Shown here in pieces: positions 1 to 5,589 of a stretch of 5,589 nt of DNA. The first letter of the stretch is position 1, and every line of letters starts with the position of its first letter. This DNA is from Campylobacteraceae bacterium (GTDB lineage Bacteria > Campylobacterota > Campylobacteria > Campylobacterales > Sulfurovaceae). The position numbers and the translations under genes are program-made. The DNA lies in assembly GCA_026982175.1 (NCBI GenBank), contig JALSHP010000039.1, positions 1-5,589 on the forward strand, written 5' to 3'. The notes beneath the pieces were generated by a model. The model was not told the origin of the DNA, ran no database searches, and was given only the letters and a program-made list of their open reading frames with translations.

Positions 1-1
1 C

Positions 2-637
2 ATGATTAAAGAACATGCCTTAGATAAGTTTATCATCTGTAAGAAATGTCATACATTACATGAAAAAATTTCACTCAAAGACAAAACAAAAGCCTACTGT
101 TCTAAATGTGAAGTAATTCTCTATCGACGTGACGATAACATGATAAACAAAACCCTTGCCTTGGTTATTACAGCGATGATTTCACTTTTTATTGCCTTTG
201 AATTCACCATCATTAGCATCGATGTTCAAGGGCTACAACAGAGCTTAACCCTTGGTTCACTCTTTATGGTCTTAATGGAACATGAACAGTATATTGTGGG
301 CATTATGTTTGTTTTTCTCATTGTCATTTTTCCCATTACCATTTTAGGTGCTACTTTTTTTCTTCTTTTTTTTATGAAAGCAGAAAAAGCAGGATACCTC
401 ACAAAAAGACTGCTCATTCTCTTAGCCCATCTACACCCATGGAACATGGTGGACATCTTTTTCATCTCCCTTTTGGTCTCTATGGTCAAACTCTTTGATG
501 TGGCGACCATTGAGATTGGGGTGGCATTTATGGCATTGATTTTTACCTTAATTCTTGATATTATTATCACCAAAAGCATCTCCTTTCATCAACTTTGGGA
601 GATACATGCAAAAACTTATGGAGAGGTCAATGTCTAA
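2..637 (+). CDS. pqiA: PqiA/LetA-type membrane protein, N-terminal-module half
   Basis: Inner-membrane component of a Pqi-type lipid-transport system, 211 residues. It begins with a zinc ribbon made of two CxxC pairs (C13/C16 and C33/C36), followed by about four hydrophobic segments (roughly residues 50-72, 98-125, 136-163 and 170-190). The motif HPWNMVDIFF (145-154) followed by VKLFDVA corresponds to the conserved PWsMl(d/e)VF...VKLadlA segment of the first module of E. coli PqiA, and VQG..Q..TL (75-84) also fits that module. Fused PqiA is about 417 residues, so this is half of it. The Asn-x-Phe-Pro-type motif usual at the end of the first helix is absent (FEFTII here). The ATG at base 2 is at the window edge, so its ribosome binding site and promoter cannot be seen and a start further upstream is possible. 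It overlaps the next gene by 8 bases. Family assignment is firm; the lipid substrate is unknown. Confidence 0.87.
   Translation: MIKEHALDKFIICKKCHTLHEKISLKDKTKAYCSKCEVILYRRDDNMINKTLALVITAMISLFIAFEFTIISIDVQGLQQSLTLGSLFMVLMEHEQYIVGIMFVFLIVIFPITILGATFFLLFFMKAEKAGYLTKRLLILLAHLHPWNMVDIFFISLLVSMVKLFDVATIEIGVAFMALIFTLILDIIITKSISFHQLWEIHAKTYGEVNV
620..626 (+). promoter_or_regulatory. Ribosome binding site choosing the start of the second pqiA half
   Basis: GGAGAGG lies three bases before the ATG at 630, inside the end of the preceding gene. In-frame ATGs also exist at 555, 606 and 618. The 618 start would overlap this site, and the 555 and 606 starts lack a comparable purine-rich element. The 630 start also puts the first zinc-ribbon cysteine at residue 9, as expected for the family. 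Confidence 0.6.
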
Positions 638-1223
638 GGAACACTATTTTCGCTGTCACATTTGTGAAACAGTAAACTATGACAATGAACTAACCCATGA
701 ATGTAGACGTTGTCATAGTAAAATAAGCACTTCACTAAAAGGCTCTTACCACAAAACTTTGGCACTTTTAATTACGGCAATAATACTCTATGTTCCAGCA
801 AACCTCTACCCAATTTTAATTACCAAACAGTTTGGAAAAAGCTCTGAAGCGACCATCTTAGGAGGGGTTATTCATCTTTGGGAGTTGGGTTCTTACCCCA
901 TTGCCCTCATCATTCTTTTGGCTTCAGTGGTTGTACCCCTTTTGAAGTTTCTACTGCTTATCTACCTGCTCATTGCAGCAAAGTATCCAACACGCTCCTC
1001 TTGGGGTGACAAACACCGACTCTTTTACATCACCGAAGCGATTGGTCCGTGGTCAATGGTAGATGTCTTTGTGGTGATTATCCTCTCGGTACTCATTCAC
1101 TTCTCTGGCGTACAGATTTTTCCAGGTGAAGGTGCAACTGCTTTTGCCCTCATGGTCTTTTTTACCATGCTCTCAGCCCTTAGCTTTGATGCACGACTCA
1201 TTACTCATAAGGAGAGAAAATAG
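630..1223 (+). CDS. pqiA: PqiA/LetA-type membrane protein, C-terminal-module half
   Basis: Second half of the PqiA/LetA-type inner-membrane component, 197 residues from the ATG at 630. It has its own zinc ribbon (C9/C12 and C25/C28). About four membrane segments follow (roughly 43-66, 88-116, 136-158 and 168-188). Family motifs are clear: PANLYPIL (56-63), TILGGVIHLWELGSYPIAL (75-93), ASVVVPLLK (98-106) and WSMVDVFVV (141-149). These match the second module of fused E. coli PqiA, so gene order here is collinear with the fused protein. The two halves probably assemble into one complex that delivers or receives lipid at the base of the MCE protein encoded next. The 8-base overlap with the upstream gene and the direct abutment of the downstream ATG (TAG then ATG) suggest translational coupling. 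Longer in-frame starts exist but are less supported. Confidence 0.9.
   Translation: MSKEHYFRCHICETVNYDNELTHECRRCHSKISTSLKGSYHKTLALLITAIILYVPANLYPILITKQFGKSSEATILGGVIHLWELGSYPIALIILLASVVVPLLKFLLLIYLLIAAKYPTRSSWGDKHRLFYITEAIGPWSMVDVFVVIILSVLIHFSGVQIFPGEGATAFALMVFFTMLSALSFDARLITHKERK
1209..1214 (+). promoter_or_regulatory. Shine-Dalgarno for the MCE protein gene
   Basis: AAGGAG sits nine bases before the ATG at 1224, within the last codons of the second pqiA half. It supports the ATG that directly follows the upstream TAG stop as the start of the MCE gene. Confidence 0.6.
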
Positions 1224-2951
1224 ATGTCTCATACCAAATACAATGCTCCCAAAATTAAGAAATCAAAAGGGGTTCAACTCTTCACTACCATCTGGCTTGT
1301 CCCTTTTATTGCCATGGTCATTGCCTTATGGTTAGCCTTTCAATACTACAGCAAAGTAGGCCCTTTGGTCACCATTGACTTTAAAGAAAATGCAGGACTT
1401 GTTGCCAAACAGAGTCATGTCAAACTGCGTAATGTCATTGTGGGTACAGTTGAGACGGTATCGCTTTCAGAAGAGGGAGATGGGGTTACAGTAGAAGTTC
1501 GTCTTAAGAAAAGCGTGGAGAGATACCTCAATAAATCGGCTAAATTTTGGATTGTTCACCCTGATGTTGACTCCAGTGGGGTAACAGGGCTAGATACACT
1601 CCTCTCAGGCTCATACATTGAGTTTAAAGCCCAAAAGAGTAGCAAAACAAAAACCTATTTTAAAGGGCTAGAGGAGACACCTGATGAAGATGCTAAAGGG
1701 AAGACCTATCTACTCTCTGCCCCTAAATCATACCATCTAAAAAAAGGTTCAAATGTCTATTATCGTATGATAAAAGTTGGAAAAGTACAACGTGTGGGCA
1801 TCGCTCCCAATGGAAAAAAGATAAACTTTGTGGTCTTTGTTTATGATAAATATACCAAATATATTAACAGAAAAAGTCAATTTTATACCACTTCTGCCCT
1901 CTCCGTGGACCTCTCCAAAGGAAAACTTGACTTAAAAGTTGCCTCACTCTCGCAAATAGCCAGAGGGGGAGTTTCCATCTATACCCCAACCCAAAGTCTT
2001 GGGAGAGAAAATACCCTAGAGCTAACGCAAGGTCACATTTTTCCGCTCTATAAAAACCGAAATCAAATGAGAGCAAAACACCTCACACGTGGAGACAATG
2101 ATAAAGTCTATAAATTTAAGTTTAATGAGAACATCATCAACCTTGAGATTGGTGCAGCCGTTGAGTTTAAGAATTTCCAAGTGGGCTATGTTATTGACAT
2201 CTCCAGTCACTTTGATAAAAAGAGCAAAAAAGTTCAATCGGTAGTCTATGCCATTATCCACACCAAAGGCTTCTCTGAAACCAATAACTTCCAAGAGGGA
2301 GAAAAGACCTTAGAGAGCTTAATTCAAGAAGGCTTAAAAGCCCAACTAAAACAGACCATACCTGTGGTCGGTTCACAATTTATTGACCTTGTTTTTCATA
2401 AAAATCAAAACAATAAATCCTACTTAGATGGAGAGTTTTTTCTCTTTCCAACTATTGAAACCAAAGAGGAGCGGAGCATCTTAAATGAGCTAGAGGAGTT
2501 AGTGACTAAAGTAAAGAACTTAAAACTCGAAAAACTTTTAGCGTCAACCACCACACTTATAGAGTCAACCAGTACACTTGTAGAGGGTACTCAAAAACCT
2601 GTCGATAAGATTTTAACGGATTTAGACCATAGCATTCATAATTTAGATAAAACACTCAATAGCTTTGAGGTAGTGGCGAATAACTTTGGGATGGTAGCAA
2701 ACAACCTTGACACCCTTACCCAACAAGAGGCACTACAAACCCTACCTGATACATTACAGAATAGCCTCTATGAAGTAACAGAAGCTTTAAAAAAGGTACA
2801 ACAGTTAAGCCAAGATTACAATGGCGACTCAAGATTTTCTGCTGAACTCTCATTGACACTCCAAGAGCTTAGTGCTATGGCTGAGTCAATGAAAAAAGTG
2901 AGTAAAACACTTGAACGAAAATCCAATGCACTTATTTTAGGAGATGAATAA
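1224..2951 (+). CDS. pqiB: PqiB-type protein with three MCE domains
   Basis: Periplasm-spanning lipid-transport protein of 575 residues, close to the 546 of E. coli PqiB. After a basic N-terminus comes one membrane anchor (about 17-40, with the WLVPFIA motif seen in PqiB/LetB). Three MCE domains follow: about 46-136 (GPLVTIDFKENAGL, then VGTVETV and SGSYIEF), about 160-254 (HLKKGSNVYYR, VGKVQRV), and about 293-392 (IGAAVEFKNFQVGYV, then the closing GLKAQL...GSQFIDLVF). Residues about 415-570 are rich in Leu, Glu, Lys and Asn and look helical or coiled-coil. This fits the C-terminal needle that extends the hexameric PqiB tube toward the outer membrane. Three MCE domains, rather than the seven of LetB or the single one of MlaD, argue for the Pqi type. 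No ATPase or permease of the Mla type is encoded nearby. Its stop codon overlaps the next start by one base. Confidence 0.93.
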   Translation: MSHTKYNAPKIKKSKGVQLFTTIWLVPFIAMVIALWLAFQYYSKVGPLVTIDFKENAGLVAKQSHVKLRNVIVGTVETVSLSEEGDGVTVEVRLKKSVERYLNKSAKFWIVHPDVDSSGVTGLDTLLSGSYIEFKAQKSSKTKTYFKGLEETPDEDAKGKTYLLSAPKSYHLKKGSNVYYRMIKVGKVQRVGIAPNGKKINFVVFVYDKYTKYINRKSQFYTTSALSVDLSKGKLDLKVASLSQIARGGVSIYTPTQSLGRENTLELTQGHIFPLYKNRNQMRAKHLTRGDNDKVYKFKFNENIINLEIGAAVEFKNFQVGYVIDISSHFDKKSKKVQSVVYAIIHTKGFSETNNFQEGEKTLESLIQEGLKAQLKQTIPVVGSQFIDLVFHKNQNNKSYLDGEFFLFPTIETKEERSILNELEELVTKVKNLKLEKLLASTTTLIESTSTLVEGTQKPVDKILTDLDHSIHNLDKTLNSFEVVANNFGMVANNLDTLTQQEALQTLPDTLQNSLYEVTEALKKVQQLSQDYNGDSRFSAELSLTLQELSAMAESMKKVSKTLERKSNALILGDE

Positions 2952-3520
2952 TGAAAAAATATCTATTGAGCTATCTGTTAAACTTTTTATTGTTAATATT
3001 ATTGATGGGATGTGGTGCTAAAAAGTTCTACACCTTAGGAGACAACATAGAAGTTAAGAGCCATCATAACTTTAGCCAAAAGATTGATGTTCTAAAAGTT
3101 AAAGTACCCAAATATCTCCAAGAGAATAAAATAGTACGGCAAGTTAGCCCCTACCAAATAGAGTTAATTGACAACACCGATTGGCTCATTCCCATGGAAA
3201 AGAAGCTAACCCAAATGCTCATTGAATATCTACAAACCTCACTCAATAACCCCAATGTTCACCTCTACCCTTGGGAAAGTGACAACAAAACCAATATTAG
3301 GGTTTCGGTTGATATTAAAAAATTTATTGCTTCAAAAGAGATGCTTGTCTTAAAAGCAAACTATAAGATTATGAACCTAACACAACGAACCCATCAACTC
3401 AAAAGCTTTGAGACAAAAAAAGCAACTACAGCTAAAATGGAAGATATGATGCGTAGCATGGAAGAGGCTTATACCCTTCTGCTTGAAGATATTCAAACGA
3501 CTATTATTAACAATAAATAG
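2951..3520 (+). CDS. pqiC: PqiC-type auxiliary lipoprotein (DUF330/ABC-type transport auxiliary family)
   Basis: Predicted lipoprotein of 189 residues, the partner expected directly after pqiB. It has a short basic start, a hydrophobic run, and a lipobox LMGC with the acylated cysteine at residue 21. Gly at the +2 position gives no inner-membrane retention signal, so outer-membrane anchoring is plausible. After the cysteine, FYTL and the segment VPKYLQENKIVRQ (52-64), followed by a Trp-containing stretch (WLIPMEKKL), match the DUF330/PqiC fold, whose members begin YxL and carry a P.YL....IV.R motif. In E. coli PqiC is an outer-membrane lipoprotein that contacts the end of the PqiB tube; the same role is inferred here. 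The ATG overlaps the pqiB stop (TAATG), and AGGAG at 2939-2943 is a good ribosome binding site seven bases ahead. Overall similarity is low, as usual for this family, so context carries part of the call. Confidence 0.85.
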   Translation: MKKYLLSYLLNFLLLILLMGCGAKKFYTLGDNIEVKSHHNFSQKIDVLKVKVPKYLQENKIVRQVSPYQIELIDNTDWLIPMEKKLTQMLIEYLQTSLNNPNVHLYPWESDNKTNIRVSVDIKKFIASKEMLVLKANYKIMNLTQRTHQLKSFETKKATTAKMEDMMRSMEEAYTLLLEDIQTTIINNK

Positions 3521-3532
3521 GTATAATAATTG

Positions 3533-4483
3533 ATGAATTTTTTTAAATTATTATATTTTATCTTCTCGAAACTGTTAATGGTGATGCTCTTTCTACTCAT
3601 TGCCCTTATCTTCTACTTTTCTATGCCCATCAAAACCACCAAAAGTGTTGTGCTTCCCAAAGGTTCAGTCACCAAAGCCATCGCCTCTCTCAAAGAGCAA
3701 GGGTACTCACTCACACACTTAGATACCTACCTTCTTGCTTATATTCTTGATGCCCCACAGAGTGGAACACTGCTCATTGGTGGAGAGAAGATGAGTCGCA
3801 TCGCTTTTTTAAAAAAACTCTCTTCTGCCAAAGAGGCAATAGATATTGTCACACTTATTCCAGGAGAGACACGTCCCATTTTTTTAGAAAATTTAGCCAA
3901 AAAACAGCAACTTGATGTTCAAAAACTAGAAGATGCTTATACAAAGTTTTCAAGCTACAAAGAGGCGGGGATACTCCCAGAGACCTATCATATTCCTAAA
4001 AATATTTCTGAAGAGAGTCTCATTAAACTACTCGTGGAACAGAGTGAAAAAAAATATAAAGCACTTGCGATGGAACATCTAAAAAAATATGATAAAAAAG
4101 CGTGGAATAGAATTTTGACCATCGCATCGGTGGTACAAAAAGAGGCTGCCAATAACGAAGAGATGCCCATTGTCGCCTCGGTTATCTACAACCGTCTCAA
4201 AATAGATATGGCTTTACAGATGGATGGAACACTCAATTATGGAAAATACTCTCACATCAAAGTGACTCCTAAACGGATTAAAACAGACCATTCAGGCTTT
4301 AACACCTATGCTAACAAAGGGCTACCACCCTACCCTGTCTGTTCTGTCTCACTTACTGCCATTAAAGCAGCCCTTAATCCTAAGAAGACAAACTATCTCT
4401 ATTTTATGAGAAACAAATCAGGCGTACATGACTTTACTGACTCATATGAAGAGCATCTAAAAAATATTAAAAAAGTACAATAA
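3533..4483 (+). CDS. mltG: Endolytic murein transglycosylase MltG (YceG family)
   Basis: Inner-membrane-anchored enzyme that cuts glycan strands within nascent peptidoglycan, thought to help set strand length; 316 residues (E. coli about 340). One N-terminal membrane segment (about 9-31) is followed by a LysM-like region starting at LPKGSVTKAI (about 41-50), then TLIPGETRP (107-115) and LPETYHIP (148-155). The C-terminal catalytic domain has ASVVQKEAAN (198-207), VASVIYNRLK, MALQMDGTLNYG, FNTYANKGLPPYP and YLYFM, all diagnostic of YceG. The active-site stretch reads Q-K-E where many homologues have E-K-E; the glutamate at residue 204 is kept. Start choice: TTG at 3530 and ATG at 3533 are adjacent and in frame; I prefer ATG. 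The ribosome binding site is weak (AGG at 3519-3521). It lies 12 bases after pqiC and so is probably the last gene of the operon. Confidence 0.94.
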   Translation: MNFFKLLYFIFSKLLMVMLFLLIALIFYFSMPIKTTKSVVLPKGSVTKAIASLKEQGYSLTHLDTYLLAYILDAPQSGTLLIGGEKMSRIAFLKKLSSAKEAIDIVTLIPGETRPIFLENLAKKQQLDVQKLEDAYTKFSSYKEAGILPETYHIPKNISEESLIKLLVEQSEKKYKALAMEHLKKYDKKAWNRILTIASVVQKEAANNEEMPIVASVIYNRLKIDMALQMDGTLNYGKYSHIKVTPKRIKTDHSGFNTYANKGLPPYPVCSVSLTAIKAALNPKKTNYLYFMRNKSGVHDFTDSYEEHLKNIKKVQ

Positions 4484-4495
4484 TATCGTTCCAAA

Positions 4496-4768
4496 CTAGC
4501 TATCTAAACCTGATTCAAAACGACGCATCTTTTTTCCATCATCACTATAAAGATTAACCCCTTTGAAAGTATACTCTTCTCCTCGTCCTGATGCATGTCT
4601 TAATTTATAATAAGAGGGATTATTACGTTTCTTACAAAGAGTTAGCATCTTTTCTATCTCATCGCTAGAAGCTTGTTTTTCTCTTCCACTTTCATCAATA
4701 AATATAAGAGAAGAGAGTTTCTCTATTAATTGATGAATTTTCTCTGGAGCATATATTTTAGAAGACAT
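4496..4768 (-). CDS. Hypothetical protein, 90 residues
   Basis: I do not recognise this protein. It is predicted soluble, with no signal peptide or membrane segment, and is rich in charged residues. Residues 8-46 look helical, and the C-terminal half (about 50-85) holds a possible beta-type region with YYKLRH, GRGEEYTFKGVNLYSDDGK and MRRFESG. A single cysteine lies at residue 45. The ATG at 4768 is the only reasonable start, because an in-frame stop lies three codons upstream. AAAGGG directly abuts it, so the ribosome binding site is poorly spaced. It begins four bases after the stop of the upstream small membrane protein, so translation is probably coupled to that gene and the two are transcribed with argS. 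Its stop faces the mltG stop across 12 bases. The tight spacing and the ORF filling the gap exactly favour a real gene; no function can be assigned. Confidence 0.65.
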   Translation of the reverse strand: MSSKIYAPEKIHQLIEKLSSLIFIDESGREKQASSDEIEKMLTLCKKRNNPSYYKLRHASGRGEEYTFKGVNLYSDDGKKMRRFESGLDS

Positions 4769-4772
4769 CCCT

Positions 4773-5102
4773 TTAGCCTACTGTAGGTAAATGCTCATTC
4801 CCTACCCAAACCAAGAAGAGATAAATTGCCATGGTCATCAGTGGAGCGAATAACGCTAACCATATAAACCTATTTTTTAAAACATAATAGATAATTCCCC
4901 CATAAGCAGCCACAATTGCCATAATATGGGTTACAAAAAGTAGGCCAATTGAACGCATAATGTTACCTACTATCGCCAAGGTTATAACTGCCCAAAGCAG
5001 TAAAAAAGTAATAATGAGCTTTTTAATGTTCCCATCTTCTCGAAACATCACATAACTTAAACCTGCCACAATTAGTGGGGCTAAAACAAATAAAAACTTC
5101 AT
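4773..5102 (-). CDS. Small integral membrane protein with four predicted helices, unknown function
   Basis: 109-residue, strongly hydrophobic protein with four predicted membrane helices (about 2-20, 26-46, 50-74 and 79-101), short polar loops (REDGNIKK at 21-28, KNRF at 76-79), and a short polar tail GNEHLPTVG. Residues that could matter include Asn47 and Arg50 at the edge of helices two and three, and His59 within helix three. No cysteines, heme-binding pairs or transporter signature are evident, and I cannot place it in a named family. The ATG is preceded by AGGGGAAG at 5106-5113, a good ribosome binding site. It lies 15 bases after the argS stop and 4 bases before the next gene, so it is very probably read through from argS. 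A gene this length, with clean membrane topology and a good start signal, is likely real. Confidence 0.78.
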   Translation of the reverse strand: MKFLFVLAPLIVAGLSYVMFREDGNIKKLIITFLLLWAVITLAIVGNIMRSIGLLFVTHIMAIVAAYGGIIYYVLKNRFIWLALFAPLMTMAIYLFLVWVGNEHLPTVG

Positions 5103-5117
5103 CTACTTCCCCTAAAG

Positions 5118-5589
5118 TTAAATTTTATCGACCACGTCAATGCCTAAAATCTCTAAACCTTTTTTAATGACATTGCCCGTTAAAGTTGCCAATTGTAGAC
5201 GACTCATCTTGGTCGCTTCATCAACATCATCTCTTAATATTGGGTTTAACTCATAAAACTTCATAAACACCGTGACCAAATCATAAAGATAAGAAGTAAT
5301 GGTATGAGGGGTTGCCTCTTTGGCTGACTTGCTTAAGGTGTCTTCAAATTTTAAAAGCATTAAAGCTAAACGGTGTTCTATGGCATCGCCCACAATAATC
5401 TCACCAGAAACCTCTGCATTGTGTTTGCGTAAAATAGACTGAATTCGTGCATAAGCATACTGCATATAGAGCGAGGTATTTCCCTCAAAACTTATCATCT
5501 TCTCTAGGTTAAAAATGTAGTTTGATTCACGGCTAATGCTTAAATCTGCATACTTTACTGCCCCAATACCTATGGATTTTGCCAATGCG
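5118..5589 (-). CDS. argS: Arginyl-tRNA synthetase, C-terminal part (runs off the window)
   Basis: Class I aminoacyl-tRNA synthetase that charges tRNA-Arg with arginine in the cytoplasm. Only the last 156 residues are inside the window; the reading frame is open through base 5589, and the HIGH and KMSKS-type catalytic motifs would lie beyond the edge. The visible part starts at the end of the catalytic domain (GIGAVKYADLS, typical of ArgS) and runs into the DALR anticodon-binding domain. That domain contains FEGNTSLYMQYAYARIQSIL, corresponding to the conserved NTapYlQYAYARi.SIlRK stretch, then a helical bundle including YDLVTVFMKFYE. It ends with LATLTGNVIKKGLEILGI and VVDKI, aligning with the usual ArgS C-terminus (GLelLGi...). 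The TTG at 5585 is an internal leucine codon, not a start. Nothing suggests truncation other than the window boundary. Confidence 0.96.
   Translation of the reverse strand, partial: ALAKSIGIGAVKYADLSISRESNYIFNLEKMISFEGNTSLYMQYAYARIQSILRKHNAEVSGEIIVGDAIEHRLALMLLKFEDTLSKSAKEATPHTITSYLYDLVTVFMKFYELNPILRDDVDEATKMSRLQLATLTGNVIKKGLEILGIDVVDKI

Noticed and set aside
226..579. 117-residue minus-strand open frame within the first pqiA half
   Set aside because: It lies antisense to a gene with clear family motifs, has a Lys/Arg/Met-rich composition typical of a reverse-frame shadow, and shows no recognisable domain.
555..629. N-terminal extension of the second pqiA half from the ATG at 555
   Set aside because: It would overlap the first half by over 80 bases, and the extra residues match nothing in the family. 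The ATG at 630 has a good ribosome binding site.
1126..1335. 69-residue plus-strand frame across the pqiA/pqiB junction
   Set aside because: It is out of frame with two well-supported genes and has no ribosome binding site or motif.
1864..2294. Two minus-strand open frames inside pqiB
   Set aside because: Both are antisense to conserved MCE-domain coding sequence and look like chance frames.
3522..3527. TATAAT sequence just before mltG that could be a -10 box
   Set aside because: No convincing -35 element lies 16-18 bases upstream, it is only about 10 bases from the start codon, and such strings are common in AT-rich DNA.
3526..3540. About 15-base string (TAATTGATGAATTTT-like) at the mltG start that recurs near 4728-4741
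   Set aside because: The second copy is internal to the 90-residue gene, the string is low in complexity, and there is no flanking structure; chance is the simplest reading.
3988..4170. 60-residue minus-strand frame inside mltG
   Set aside because: It is antisense to the conserved catalytic domain and has no independent support.
4484..4510. CTAGCTATCTA partial palindrome at the convergent junction as a terminator
   Set aside because: The stem is too short and AT-rich, and no T-run follows in a sensible position.

Overview
The window is AT-rich, gene-dense DNA that most likely comes from a marine or free-living member of the Campylobacterota (Sulfurovum/Sulfurimonas/Arcobacter-like). This is inferred from base composition, tight gene packing, and the style of the MltG and ArgS proteins. 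No rRNA or other marker gene is present to fix the genus.

Left part (about 2-4483, plus strand): five genes in one direction with overlaps or gaps of 12 bases or less, very probably one operon. The first two encode the two halves of a PqiA/LetA-type inner-membrane protein as separate polypeptides. Gene 1 matches the N-terminal module of the fused enterobacterial protein and gene 2 the C-terminal module. They are followed by a PqiB-type protein with one membrane anchor, three MCE domains and a long C-terminal helical region, then a PqiC-type lipoprotein. Together they form a complete Pqi-like, ATPase-independent, envelope-spanning lipid-transport system. The fifth gene is mltG, an endolytic murein transglycosylase of the inner membrane.

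Right part (4496-5589, minus strand): three genes running toward the first group. Entering from the right edge is the C-terminal part of argS (arginyl-tRNA synthetase). After a 15-base gap comes a four-helix small membrane protein, and after a further 4 bases a 90-residue soluble protein. Neither small protein is recognised. The two groups converge with only 12 bases between stop codons and no visible terminator hairpin.

No RNA genes, mobile elements, CRISPR arrays or long repeats were found, and no non-coding stretch exceeds about 20 bases. The main points of interest are the split PqiA, the placement of a peptidoglycan-cleaving enzyme in the operon of a machine that must cross the peptidoglycan, the Gln-Lys-Glu active-site region of MltG, and the two unnamed genes behind argS.
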